64,000 nt of DNA from Flavobacterium circumlabens (GTDB taxonomy: Bacteria > Bacteroidota > Bacteroidia > Flavobacteriales > Flavobacteriaceae). Position 1 is the stretch's first letter. Each line of letters starts with the position of its first letter. Shown in pieces: positions 1 through 8,483 of the stretch. The position numbers and the translations under genes were made by a program. Under the pieces are notes generated by a model. The model was not told the DNA's origin and ran no database searches. It worked only from the letters and a program-made list of their open reading frames with translations. The DNA lies in contig NZ_SLWA01000008.1 in NCBI RefSeq assembly GCF_004345565.1, forward strand, positions 248,001 to 312,000. Reading direction: 5' to 3'.

Positions 1-515
1 ATTCTTAAATATTTGATAGAACCAGAACTATCTGTATCATTTGCTCCACCATAAGTCAATTCAGCAACTTCTGAAACTGCTGTTGTAGTTTTACCATTAT
101 CACGGTTTATAGATGCTTTTCCACAAATAACTAAACCACCCCAGTCTCCAGCAGCTTTAGTAGCTAGTCCAGATGTCATAACTACTGGTTTAGCAGCAGT
201 ACCATTTACATTAATTTTTCCTCCTTGCGCAACAGCAATGTAAGCTTTAGTTCCACCTGTACCCTGAATAACTGTTCCTGCAGGAATAGTCAAAGTAGCT
301 CCGTTATTTACTTGAATTTTTCCAGTAAGCTTGTATGTTTTACTAGCATCAAGTACTACTTCTCCATCAGTAATTACTCCGGTAAAATTGTCTGGATTTG
401 CAACGAAAGAAGACTTTGGGTCATCAGAATTATTATCATTATCACTTGAACAGCTTGTAAATAAACCTGCAGATAAAGTAACAATTGCCATTAATTGTAC
501 GATTGATTTTTTCAT
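1..515 (-). CDS. Secreted lipoprotein, N-terminal part (runs off the window start)
   Basis: This frame was read directly from the reverse strand and stays open to base 1, so about 171 N-terminal codons are visible and the C-terminus is missing. It starts with a lipoprotein signal peptide (MKKSIVQLMAIVTLSAG, lipobox ending at Cys22, then an acidic/Asn linker). After the linker come short repeating beta segments of the type 'GATLTIPAGTVIQG' and 'GKINVNGTAAKPVVMTS', as in right-handed parallel beta-helix surface proteins of Bacteroidota. It lies just downstream of a TonB-dependent receptor on the same strand, but has its own promoter with the repeat elements described at 562-611. I infer a surface-exposed partner made under phosphate limitation. 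The substrate is unknown. Confidence 0.8.
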   Translation of the reverse strand, partial: MKKSIVQLMAIVTLSAGLFTSCSSDNDNNSDDPKSSFVANPDNFTGVITDGEVVLDASKTYKLTGKIQVNNGATLTIPAGTVIQGTGGTKAYIAVAQGGKINVNGTAAKPVVMTSGLATKAAGDWGGLVICGKASINRDNGKTTTAVSEVAELTYGGANDTDSSGSIKYLR

Positions 516-561
516 TGTCGTTTAATAATTTTGTGTTTAATTGTGTTTAATTTTATTCATG

Positions 562-611
562 CAAAGATGAGTTGGAATTCTCTTTTATGTGTTAACTGAA
601 TGTCAATGTTA
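562..611 (-). promoter_or_regulatory. Putative Pho box and promoter of the lipoprotein gene
   Basis: Read on the minus strand, a -7 element CATCTTTG ends at 562. It is preceded by TAACA at 590-594, exactly 24 nt upstream of TTTG, and by TGACA at 601-605, exactly 11 nt further. Another TAACA lies at 607-611. The same 11-bp period and 24-nt distance occur upstream of the receptor and porin genes in this locus. An 11-bp direct repeat over the -35 region is the known geometry of Pho boxes in other bacteria; its assignment here is inference. Confidence 0.6.
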
Positions 612-699
612 CTTTAAATTAAAGCTTTTACTATATTACCTAAATGTTATCCAGACATAATAATTTCTGAAACAAGCTGTTTTTTGACCATATTTAGTC

Positions 700-728
700 A
701 AAAAAAAGACAGCCCGAAAGCTGTCTTA
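700..728 (-). terminator. Intrinsic terminator of the TonB-dependent receptor gene
   Basis: An 8-bp stem AAGACAGC (706-713) pairs with GCTGTCTT (720-727) around loop CCGAAA. On the minus strand it is followed by a run of T residues. It sits about 20 bp past the stop codon of the receptor gene. Confidence 0.8.
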
Positions 729-747
729 GTTATTAAGTAAAGTCTTT

Positions 748-3519
748 TTAAAATTCGTAACTAAAGGCTAGATTTAAATTAAGTCCTTTTTTGTAGCTTC
801 TTATTACTACATCTCCGCTTGTATTTTCCTGAACAGTTTTTACAGTTGGATCTAATAAATTTTTAGCAATAAGACCTAGTCCGAAATGTTTGCTCAGTTT
901 TGATCGTGCAATAAAATCTAATGTTCCAACTGCTTTGTCAACTAAGTCTCCTTTTTCTTGTGTCCCAATTGCATTAACTCTGTCTGAAAAATAGTTATAA
1001 GCAATAGTTGTTGTTAAGTTGCTTTTTTTGTCATTCCATTCATTAAAGAAAGATAAATCTGCATTTAGTAATAAATCAGAAGCTCCTGTGAATTTACCCG
1101 TTTTATTCGTGAAATTCGTAGGGATAGTGCCGTGGGTTTCTTTCAATACTTTTGCATCATTTAATTCCTGGTTGCTATACAGATAAGATACATTTAGGCC
1201 ACCAGTTAATTTTTTTGAATTTTCAGTATCCATTGCCCAAAGGGTTTTTCTATACTCAACTTCTGCACCTGCTGCATAACCGTAATCACCAGTATTAGCC
1301 CATGAAATATCATTGGTAGAAGAGTTTACGGTAGTTTCATTAATTGGATTCAAGATGTATTTACCAAATGCTGTTACTGAAATTAACTCATCGCTTTTAG
1401 GGAACATTTCCCATTTTAAATCTAAGTTATAATCGTCGGAAGCATATAAATACGGGTTACCAAATTTTGCTTGTAAAAATTCTTCATAAACAAATTTTGC
1501 TCTTTCTTTAAACTGAGGTAAAGTGTAGGTTTTGCTTAATCCTAAACGTAAATTTTGTTTGTCGTTTAATTCGTATTTTAAAACTAAACTAGGCAAAAAA
1601 GCTGTTTTCTTTAATTCGTTATTGTCTCCTGTTGGATCTAAAGAAGTATTCCAGGCTACATTTTGAAGAATATATTCTCCTCTTAAACCTAAAACTGCAG
1701 TTAGTTTGTTGAATTTGTATTCAGTATTTACAAAACCACCATTGATTGTTAAATCACCACTGTATACTTGTGGATCTAGTGCATCTTCTACTTGGTATCC
1801 GCCACGAAATGTAGAAATTGTAAAAAAGTTGTTGTTGAAATTGGTTTGATTATAAAACAAATCTAAATTATTTGGGTCAACAACGTCTCCTGTATGTGAA
1901 ACTGGACTAGTTGTAGTTTTGAAGTTAAATTGAGTGGCTTCAAAATCTCTCTTTTTAAATCTTCCGTTGTAACCAGCTGTAATTTTTCCTTTGTAAATAC
2001 CGTTTCCATCTTTTTTAAATTTATAATCTAAAGATAAATTAGCAGCCGTTTCAGTTTCTTTTAAATCTTGAAAATAACGACTGTTATTTGGTGCCGACTG
2101 CGAGTTGATTACATAACCTTCAGCCAGTTTGTTCATGGTATTGTAAGTTCTGTCCGGAGTATTTTGATTGATGATATTGTAAGATCCTCCCCAATTAAAG
2201 TTTGTTCTGTCACCTAATTTGTGTTGTCCTAATAATTGATTTACCCACAAATCAGATTTTTCGTAGTCATTTCTGCGAATGTAACCATTCCCATCATTTG
2301 CTAAGTCAACTATGTACCCGTTTGATTCTTCTTTCTTTTGTGAAGAAGTATTGATATATAAAGAGTTGAAGCTAATTTTGTTATTGTTATTTATTTTGTA
2401 ACCAGCATTTAACATACCAGTTGTGTTTGTATTGTATGATTGATAATTGTAATCTAGATTTTTACCTGCTACACCAGATGCATTTACACTTCCTTTTGCA
2501 ATTCCGTTTGTTCTGGATGCATAATCATTGCTGAAAGATGCTGTTCCGAATAAACTGATTTTCCCCTCTTCACCTACTTTGTAAGTGTCTCCGGCAGATA
2601 GTCCGAATGAAGCAGCCAGAGGTGTTTTTTTGCTTAATTGTAAAGTATTGAAATTGTATTCTGTTAATGAATTGTTGGGAATGCTTGTTTTGCTAAATCC
2701 AAATGCATTTGGTCCCTCCTGTAACGTAAAGTTTTTTTCACTGACAGCGTTAGTATTTATTTTTGATTCAGCATCAATTTTAAAGAAACCATTTCCTTTA
2801 TAGTCTTTAGAAACAATATCTACATTTCCTCCGGCGAAATCTCCGAAGAATTTGCTGTTGTATACTTTATCAATAGAAACATATTCAATAATATCTGTTG
2901 AAAAAATATCTAAATTGATGTTTTTCTTTTCAGCATCATTTGATGGAATAGGTAAACCATTCATGGTCGTAGAGTTGTAACGATCTCCTAAGCCTCTCAC
3001 AAAAATTGCACCTGTGCCTTCTTGTTTGGTAATACCTGTAGTTTTAGTAACAGCACCGGATACATCACTTACTCCTTTACGGGATAATTCTTGCGCTCCA
3101 ATGGATTGTTTAATATCTACTGCATTTTTTTGCTCTAAAAGTAAAGCTGATTCTTTTTGTCTGTTTACTGCAGATGATTTTACAACAACATCTTTCAATG
3201 TATAGCCACCTGAAGAAAGCACCTGGTCTACGGTAATAGTTTCATTTGCTTTAACGGTTACCGGTTTTTCTACAGATTCGTAACCTACAAAACTGAAAAT
3301 AATAGTGTAACTTCCCGGGTTTATACTTAGTGTATATTTTCCGTCAATGTCAGTGTTTGCGCTAATGTTTGTTCCCTTAATTAAAACATTGGCAAATGGT
3401 AATGCTTGATTATTAGATTCCTTGTCGGTTAATACCCCAGAAATCGTACCTTTGTTCTGAGCGATCGAAATCGTGCAGATAAATAATGTGATTAATAGAA
3501 ATTTAAGATTGAATTTCAT
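748..3519 (-). CDS. TonB-dependent outer-membrane receptor, probably phosphate-regulated
   Basis: I place the start at the ATG at 3519 (923 aa), because it begins a clean signal peptide (MKFNLKFLLITLFICTISIAQ). The frame extends 10 codons further, but those residues (MQKNKLNTTQ) are polar and overlap the promoter. Residues of about 22-105 form a carboxypeptidase-regulatory-like domain ('GTISGVLTD ... GKYTLSINPGSYTIIFSFVGYE'). A plug domain follows (about 120-240), then a long beta-barrel ending in the aromatic 'FSYEF'. It lacks the classic SusC box 'EVVVTALG', so it is an ordinary receptor rather than a SusC/RagA protein. The gene is divergent from a PhoB-like regulator and carries Pho-box-like repeats upstream. 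Import of a phosphorus-containing ligand is inference from this context. Confidence 0.9.
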   Translation of the reverse strand: MKFNLKFLLITLFICTISIAQNKGTISGVLTDKESNNQALPFANVLIKGTNISANTDIDGKYTLSINPGSYTIIFSFVGYESVEKPVTVKANETITVDQVLSSGGYTLKDVVVKSSAVNRQKESALLLEQKNAVDIKQSIGAQELSRKGVSDVSGAVTKTTGITKQEGTGAIFVRGLGDRYNSTTMNGLPIPSNDAEKKNINLDIFSTDIIEYVSIDKVYNSKFFGDFAGGNVDIVSKDYKGNGFFKIDAESKINTNAVSEKNFTLQEGPNAFGFSKTSIPNNSLTEYNFNTLQLSKKTPLAASFGLSAGDTYKVGEEGKISLFGTASFSNDYASRTNGIAKGSVNASGVAGKNLDYNYQSYNTNTTGMLNAGYKINNNNKISFNSLYINTSSQKKEESNGYIVDLANDGNGYIRRNDYEKSDLWVNQLLGQHKLGDRTNFNWGGSYNIINQNTPDRTYNTMNKLAEGYVINSQSAPNNSRYFQDLKETETAANLSLDYKFKKDGNGIYKGKITAGYNGRFKKRDFEATQFNFKTTTSPVSHTGDVVDPNNLDLFYNQTNFNNNFFTISTFRGGYQVEDALDPQVYSGDLTINGGFVNTEYKFNKLTAVLGLRGEYILQNVAWNTSLDPTGDNNELKKTAFLPSLVLKYELNDKQNLRLGLSKTYTLPQFKERAKFVYEEFLQAKFGNPYLYASDDYNLDLKWEMFPKSDELISVTAFGKYILNPINETTVNSSTNDISWANTGDYGYAAGAEVEYRKTLWAMDTENSKKLTGGLNVSYLYSNQELNDAKVLKETHGTIPTNFTNKTGKFTGASDLLLNADLSFFNEWNDKKSNLTTTIAYNYFSDRVNAIGTQEKGDLVDKAVGTLDFIARSKLSKHFGLGLIAKNLLDPTVKTVQENTSGDVVIRSYKKGLNLNLAFSYEF

Positions 3520-3546
3520 TTGAGTTGTGTTTAATTTATTTTTTTG

Positions 3547-3590
3547 CAAAGAAAGAACCGCCCTGTAAAGTTCATGTTACGCACTTGTTA
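3547..3590 (-). promoter_or_regulatory. Putative Pho box and promoter of the TonB-dependent receptor gene
   Basis: On the minus strand TTTG (3550-3547, within TTTCTTTG) is preceded 24 nt upstream by TAACA (3575-3579) and 11 nt further by a second TAACA (3586-3590), separated by AGTGCG. The geometry is identical to that upstream of the lipoprotein and porin genes. It lies in the divergent intergenic region shared with the PhoB-like regulator. Confidence 0.6.
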
Positions 3591-3651
3591 TGTTTTTGTG
3601 TGCTGTAGATTATCAAATTGTTACCAGATTAAATTACCGTTAACAGGGATT

Positions 3652-3679
3652 TTTGACTGTTGATTTATTATTATATTTA
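3652..3679 (+). promoter_or_regulatory. Weak candidate promoter of the PhoB-like gene
   Basis: TTTG (3652-3655) is followed after 16 nt by TATATTTA (3672-3679), one base from the TAnnTTTG consensus. The spacer is shorter than the usual 19 nt, so this is only a candidate. No TAACA direct repeat with an 11-bp period is seen on this side. Confidence 0.3.
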
Positions 3680-3749
3680 CCATCGCAATTAAAAACCATC
3701 AGATTTTCAAAAATAAAATTTGATGAGAAAACTCAATTTTTGCTACTTT

Positions 3750-4433
3750 ATGAAAAAAACACAAACCAAGATCTTATTAGTTGATGATGAACCGGATATC
3801 CTTGAAATCGTTGGCTATAACCTTGCTCAGGAAGGCTACCAGATTGTAACTGCCTCAAATGGAAAAGACGCTATCGCAAAAGCTCAGAAAGAATTACCGG
3901 ATTTAATTATTATGGATGTGATGATGGCTGAAATGGACGGAATGGAAGCTTGCGAACACATTAGAAAAATACCAGAATTAAATAATGTAATCATAACATT
4001 TTTAACAGCAAGAAGCGAAGATTACTCTCAAGTGGCTGGTTTTGATGCAGGTGCAGATGATTACATAACCAAACCCATAAAACCAAAATTATTGGTAAGC
4101 AAAGTAAAGGCTTTGTTAAGAAGGTTAAAAGAACAAGAAGTTGTTAGTGATACCTTAAATGTTGGCGGAATCGAGATTAACCGTGAAGAATATAAGATTA
4201 TTAAAGGTAATGTAGAGATCGCTTTACCAAGAAAAGAATTCGAATTGTTTTACTTATTAGCATCAAAACCCGGCAAAGTTTTTAAAAGAGACGAAATTCT
4301 TGATAAAGTCTGGGGTAACGAAGTTGTTGTTGGAGGAAGAACAATCGATGTGCATATCAGAAAGTTACGCGAAAAGATCGGGGAAGATCTTTTTAAAACC
4401 ATAAAAGGTGTTGGTTATAAATTTGAAGTTTAA
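3750..4433 (+). CDS. phoB: OmpR/PhoB-family response regulator
   Basis: The start is chosen at the ATG at 3750 (MKKTQTKILLVDDEPD, 227 aa). An upstream in-frame ATG at 3723 would add nine uncharacteristic residues. The receiver domain (about 1-125) shows the acidic pair in 'LVDDEP', the phospho-acceptor Asp56 in 'LIIMDVMM', and the conserved Lys in 'DDYITKPIKP'. The C-terminal winged helix (about 135-227) ends in 'RTIDVHIRKLREKIG ... TIKGVGYKFEV', typical of the family. It is followed by a histidine kinase on the same strand and flanked by the receptor and an OprP-type porin whose promoters share Pho-box-like repeats. Assignment as the phosphate regulator rests on that context; the protein alone could be another OmpR-family member. 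Confidence 0.85.
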   Translation: MKKTQTKILLVDDEPDILEIVGYNLAQEGYQIVTASNGKDAIAKAQKELPDLIIMDVMMAEMDGMEACEHIRKIPELNNVIITFLTARSEDYSQVAGFDAGADDYITKPIKPKLLVSKVKALLRRLKEQEVVSDTLNVGGIEINREEYKIIKGNVEIALPRKEFELFYLLASKPGKVFKRDEILDKVWGNEVVVGGRTIDVHIRKLREKIGEDLFKTIKGVGYKFEV

Positions 4434-4513
4434 ATTTTTTGCTAAGAATTAATGTGGAATTTTAGTTAAGATTTATACCGATTCAAGTTGTTTTAAAAAT
4501 ATTCCATAAATTT

Positions 4514-4573
4514 AAACCATATAAGAAACTGAAGGTCATATAGTGTAGTGATCTTCAGTTTCTTATATGGTTT
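4514..4573. repeat. Palindromic element of the AACCATATAAG family (copy A)
   Basis: A perfect 21-bp inverted repeat (4514-4534 with 4553-4573) begins AAACCATATAAGAAACTG and has an 18-nt loop. It shares the AACCATATAAG border with copies at 33984, 34231, 45123 and 62939 but has a different inner arm. It lies between the response regulator and kinase genes and may terminate or stabilise the upstream transcript. Confidence 0.75.
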
Positions 4574-4621
4574 TTGAGTTAAACCTAATTTTTCTTAATC
4601 TCTTAATGATTAAAACTATCA

Positions 4622-5707
4622 ATGAAAATTAATTTCAAAAAAACATACAAATTTGCTATAAAGTCGGCATTATACATAAGCCTTTTTACAACTGGATTTG
4701 TAATGATGCTGATGTCTTTGTTTTATAAAAATCAGCTAAAACATCAAATTGCATTTGCCTTAATTTTTATTATTTCCGTTTACATTTTCTCCTTTTTGGT
4801 TTTGCAGTATCGTGTTGAACGTTTTATATACAGGAGAGTAAAAAAAATATACGATGAGGTTTCTTTATTAGAATCAACTACACTTATCAATCAGCCCATC
4901 ACTACAGATATGGAAACGCTTTCACGTGAAGTGAAAAAGTTTGCCACTGATAAAAAACTGGAAATAGAAATGCTCGAAATTCGGGAACAATACCGAAGAG
5001 AGTTTCTGGGTAATGTTTCCCACGAACTTAAAACACCTTTGTTTACGGTTCAGGGTTATGTTTCAACTTTGCTGGATGGTGCCATGGATGATAAAAATAT
5101 CCGTAAAAAATATCTGAAGCGTGCCGAAAAAGGGGTAGAGCGCCTGATCTATATCGTAGAAGACCTTGACATGATTACCAAACTCGAATCGGGGGATTTG
5201 GATTTGCTGATTACCGATTTTGATATCGTAGAACTAATTGAAAATGTTTTCGATTTGTTAGAAATGAAAGCTGATAAAAAGAAAATTAAGCTTGCTTTTG
5301 AAAGTAAAAATATTAAATCGCTCTTTGTTCGCGGAGACCAGGACAGAATTCAGCAGGTTCTTGAAAACCTCATTGTAAACTCTATCAAATATGGTAAGGA
5401 TGAAGGTTTAACGGAGGTTGGTGTAGTCAACTTAACAAAGAAAAAAGTACTGATTCGTATTAGTGATAATGGAGAAGGAGTTGAAAAACAAAATATTCCA
5501 AGACTTTTTGAGCGTTTTTACAGAGTTGATAAAAGCGGAACACGTTCTGAAGGTGGCTCCGGACTTGGATTGGCAATTGTAAAACATATTATTGAAGCGC
5601 ATAAAGAAAAAGTATATGTAGAAAGTGAGTTCGGAATTGGTTCTGAGTTTTCATTTACACTGGAAAAAGCACATAAAGCACAAAAAGCTGAAGTTAAGTT
5701 ATTGTAA
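4622..5707 (+). CDS. phoR: Sensor histidine kinase, PhoR-like
   Basis: The 361-aa protein has two N-terminal membrane segments (about 12-33 and 42-62) with almost no periplasmic loop. A linker leads to a HisKA domain with phospho-acceptor His134 in 'NVSHELKTPL'. The HATPase domain shows the N box 'NLIVNSIKYG', G1 'DNGEGV' and G2 'GGSGLGLAIV'. No PAS or HAMP domain is obvious. The minimal sensor part suits kinases controlled by a transporter complex, as PhoR is by Pst-PhoU elsewhere, although no pst genes are in this window. It follows the response regulator by 188 bp, with the palindromic element between them. The partner assignment is strong; the phosphate signal is inferred. Confidence 0.85.
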   Translation: MKINFKKTYKFAIKSALYISLFTTGFVMMLMSLFYKNQLKHQIAFALIFIISVYIFSFLVLQYRVERFIYRRVKKIYDEVSLLESTTLINQPITTDMETLSREVKKFATDKKLEIEMLEIREQYRREFLGNVSHELKTPLFTVQGYVSTLLDGAMDDKNIRKKYLKRAEKGVERLIYIVEDLDMITKLESGDLDLLITDFDIVELIENVFDLLEMKADKKKIKLAFESKNIKSLFVRGDQDRIQQVLENLIVNSIKYGKDEGLTEVGVVNLTKKKVLIRISDNGEGVEKQNIPRLFERFYRVDKSGTRSEGGSGLGLAIVKHIIEAHKEKVYVESEFGIGSEFSFTLEKAHKAQKAEVKLL

Positions 5708-5796
5708 TGTCTATTTTTGCAAGCCCCTATATAGCTTAATCTGACAAGCTTCGTCATAATTACCTAACAATTTGGAAACAAATCTTCTTATTATGG

Positions 5797-5840
5797 TAAC
5801 ATCTTGTTAATGATTTCTTAACATTGGTGATACATCTTTG
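5797..5840 (+). promoter_or_regulatory. Putative Pho box and promoter of the porin gene
   Basis: Three repeats with exact 11-bp period, TAACA (5797-5801), TAATG (5808-5812) and TAACA (5819-5823), precede a -7 element CATCTTTG (5833-5840). The middle repeat is 24 nt from TTTG, the same distance as the proximal repeat in the lipoprotein and receptor promoters. The CATCTTTGCAT core is also shared with the lipoprotein promoter. Confidence 0.6.
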
Positions 5841-5870
5841 CATCTTGAATTGTAGTGCAATACAGAAAAG

Positions 5871-7166
5871 ATGATAAAAAGAAAAATAATTGCAGTTTTA
5901 TTGCTGATTGCTTCGGTAGCAAATGCGCAGGATTTAAAAAAAGAGGACGTAAAAAAAGAAGTGATTCGTCTTCTCGATTCTATAAACAAATCAAAACTTC
6001 CCGATACAAAATCCGGAGTCAGTAATGACGAACATTGGTACGACAGAATCTCACTTCGAGGTTATGCTCAAATAAGATACAATGGTTTGTTTTCTACAAA
6101 TGATAAGGTTTCCTGCGATCAATGTGATAAATCATGGGGAACAACGTCTACAGATCCGGATGCAAAAGCAAATAATGGTCTTTTTATCCGACGTGCGCGT
6201 TTGGTATTCTCAGGACAGGTTCACCCAAATGTATTTTTCTATTTTCAACCCGATTTTGCGAGTTCACCAAGCACCGGAATTCAGAACTTTGTTCAGATCA
6301 GGGATTTGTATTTTGACCTTTCTTTTGATAAGAAAAAAGAATACCGTCTTCGTGTAGGGCAAAGTAAAATTCCTTACGGATTCGAAAACATGCAGTCAAG
6401 TTCACAGCGTTTGACTTTAGACCGGGCCGATGGTATAAACAGTTCAATAGCAAATGAACGTGATTTAGGAATGTTCTTTTACTGGGCACCAGCCGAAATC
6501 AGAAAGCGTTTTGAAATGCTGGTAAAAGATGGTTATAAAGGTTCGGGCGATTTTGGTGTATTTGCGTTAGGTGTTTACAACGGACAGATTGCAAATAAAA
6601 TAGACGGAAACAGAGATCTGAATGTTGTGGCAAGAGTTACCTATCCATTTGTGATTGGTAATCAGATTATTGAGCCAGGGATTCAGGCATATACTGGAAA
6701 ATGGGCATTCACAGGAGAAATTTCATCCGGCGTAATTGTTAATGATCCGCAATATATAAAAGACCAGAGAGTAGGAGCAACCTTTGTTTTGTATCCAAAA
6801 CCTTTCGGAATTCAAACGGAATATAATATCGGAACCGGACCACGCTACAATACGGTAACAAAAACCGTTGATGTAACAGATTTAGATGGAGGATATGTTT
6901 TGTTGAATTACAAATGGGACCTGAAAAAACAACGTTTATATCCTTTTGCAAAATTTCAGTATTATGACGGAGGAAAAAAATATGAAAAAGATGCCAGAAG
7001 TTACGTCGTGAGAGATTACGAATTTGGAGTAGAATGGCAGCCGCTAAAGGCTTTTGAACTTACAGCAGAATATGTTGTGGCCGACAGAACCTTTGTAGAC
7101 AGTGCCCTTCCCATCAACAGACAGCAAGGGAACTTATTGAGATTACAGGCACAGTTTAATTTCTAA
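5871..7166 (+). CDS. Phosphate-selective porin of the OprP/OprO family
   Basis: The 431-aa protein has a signal peptide (MIKRKIIAVLLLIASVANAQ), then a short Lys-rich helix. The rest is a beta-barrel with the family-typical opening 'LRGYAQIRYNG', the segment 'FIRRARLVFSGQVHPNVFFYFQPDF', and a C-terminal aromatic residue ('LRLQAQFNF'). This is the Porin_O_P type that elsewhere forms outer-membrane channels for phosphate or polyphosphate. It lies downstream of the two-component pair, and its promoter carries three 11-bp-spaced Pho-box-like repeats. Its stop codon overlaps that of the convergent glycosyltransferase gene by 3 bases. The substrate is inferred from the family and the promoter. Confidence 0.85.
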   Translation: MIKRKIIAVLLLIASVANAQDLKKEDVKKEVIRLLDSINKSKLPDTKSGVSNDEHWYDRISLRGYAQIRYNGLFSTNDKVSCDQCDKSWGTTSTDPDAKANNGLFIRRARLVFSGQVHPNVFFYFQPDFASSPSTGIQNFVQIRDLYFDLSFDKKKEYRLRVGQSKIPYGFENMQSSSQRLTLDRADGINSSIANERDLGMFFYWAPAEIRKRFEMLVKDGYKGSGDFGVFALGVYNGQIANKIDGNRDLNVVARVTYPFVIGNQIIEPGIQAYTGKWAFTGEISSGVIVNDPQYIKDQRVGATFVLYPKPFGIQTEYNIGTGPRYNTVTKTVDVTDLDGGYVLLNYKWDLKKQRLYPFAKFQYYDGGKKYEKDARSYVVRDYEFGVEWQPLKAFELTAEYVVADRTFVDSALPINRQQGNLLRLQAQFNF

Positions 7167-8239
7167 ACCTTATCTTCAAATATAGAAAATAACGAATCCC
7201 AGTCGATGTTATTTTTAAATTGAGCGAAACCTTTAAACGATTTTACTTTTGAAAGATCTTCAATTGTAAAGTCGTTTTGCGTTGCATAAGGCACTAAGTT
7301 TTCGTCCTGAAGTTTTATGGCCAGGTATTCCTGCTCGTATTGCCCCGGAGTTGGAATGAAAAAAGCTTTTTTGCCTAATTTTGCCAAATCCATTACGGTC
7401 GTATATCCGGAACGGCACAGCACTAATTCACTTTCATTAAAAGTTTGTTCCAGCTGTTTGGAGTTCATGAAATTGTAATAGGTCACGTCTCCAATTTCCT
7501 CTTTTGTTTGTGTTTTCTCGACAACCCCTTTTACAAAAACGACCTTTCCGTCAAAACGTTTCACTTCTTCCTGTAATTTTTCATCTAAATAAGTACGCTG
7601 AGGTTCCGGTCCCGAAAGAATCACCATCAGGTCATACACTTTAGGCGTATCTTTTTTACGCATTCTGCTTAATGGCCCTATGTATTTCAAATTTAATTCG
7701 TTTGTTTTAAGATGCCCCAGATCACCCGTTAGATTTACGGTGTCATTCGTATCCGGAACCCAGCATTCTGAATATTTTTTTATGATATGCTGATGGCATT
7801 TGCTTGTAAACCAGGTTGTGTTTCCGGTCATTACATTCAGTTGATGTGTCATAAAGACAGATGGAATCTTTCTGCTGAAAACGCCCAGTCTGTTGTCTGA
7901 GATGATTCCGTCAATTCCGTGTTTTTTAATCAGTGACTTCACCATTTTCTTCTCATCTAAAATGGCCGTAATCATTTTAGGTAAATTTTTAATCAGTTTC
8001 CATTTGAAGTTTTTACCATTTTTAGCATATTCGATATGGTAAGAAGGTAATTCTAATGTTTCTATGTATGGGAATTCTTTACGTAATAAGGCCAATGCAA
8101 CTCCGTCAGAAGCTATTATTGGGATATACTTGTTTTCCTGGAGCGCTTTTATGATAGGGATACATCTTGTCGCATGTCCTAAACCCCAGTTTAATGGAGC
8201 TACTAAAATAGTTTTGTTCGCAGAATATTCAATGCTCAT
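7163..8239 (-). CDS. Glycosyltransferase of the GT28/UGT-like superfamily (GT-B fold)
   Basis: The 358-aa protein begins with the GT-B N-terminal signature 'ILVAPLNWGLGHATRCIPII', as in MurG-like and UDP-glycosyltransferase-like enzymes. Its C-terminal half has the donor-binding region 'LVLCRSGYTTVMDLAKLGKK' followed by 'FIPTPGQYEQEYLA', which matches the Gly-rich and PxxxQxE elements of this superfamily. There is no signal peptide, so a cytoplasmic or membrane-associated sugar transferase is likely. The acceptor is unknown. It is a stand-alone gene converging on the porin, with overlapping stop codons and no terminator between them. Confidence 0.75.
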   Translation of the reverse strand: MSIEYSANKTILVAPLNWGLGHATRCIPIIKALQENKYIPIIASDGVALALLRKEFPYIETLELPSYHIEYAKNGKNFKWKLIKNLPKMITAILDEKKMVKSLIKKHGIDGIISDNRLGVFSRKIPSVFMTHQLNVMTGNTTWFTSKCHQHIIKKYSECWVPDTNDTVNLTGDLGHLKTNELNLKYIGPLSRMRKKDTPKVYDLMVILSGPEPQRTYLDEKLQEEVKRFDGKVVFVKGVVEKTQTKEEIGDVTYYNFMNSKQLEQTFNESELVLCRSGYTTVMDLAKLGKKAFFIPTPGQYEQEYLAIKLQDENLVPYATQNDFTIEDLSKVKSFKGFAQFKNNIDWDSLFSIFEDKV

Positions 8240-8431
8240 GGTTTAACGCTTTTTGAAACGAAGATAGATAAATATGTTTTTTGTGCTATTTCAGGCGTAT
8301 TACTAAATTATTAACTCTATAATTCAAGTGAAGCCTCATTTTTCAGTTAAAAGGGATAAATAATAGCAGAATTTAGAGGACAAGGTTATTTATATGTTAA
8401 CTGCCGATTTGATTTTGAAACGTTTGGGCAC

Positions 8432-8463
8432 AAAAAAAGGAACCATTTAAATAGTTCCTTTTT
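8432..8463 (-). terminator. Intrinsic terminator of the Ala/Lys-rich gene
   Basis: An inverted repeat (AAAAAGGAAC pairing with GTTCCTTTTT around an ATTTAAAT core) is followed on the minus strand by a T run. It lies about 20 bp past the stop codon at 8484. Confidence 0.8.
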
Positions 8464-8483
8464 CTATAGAAGTAAAATTATAT

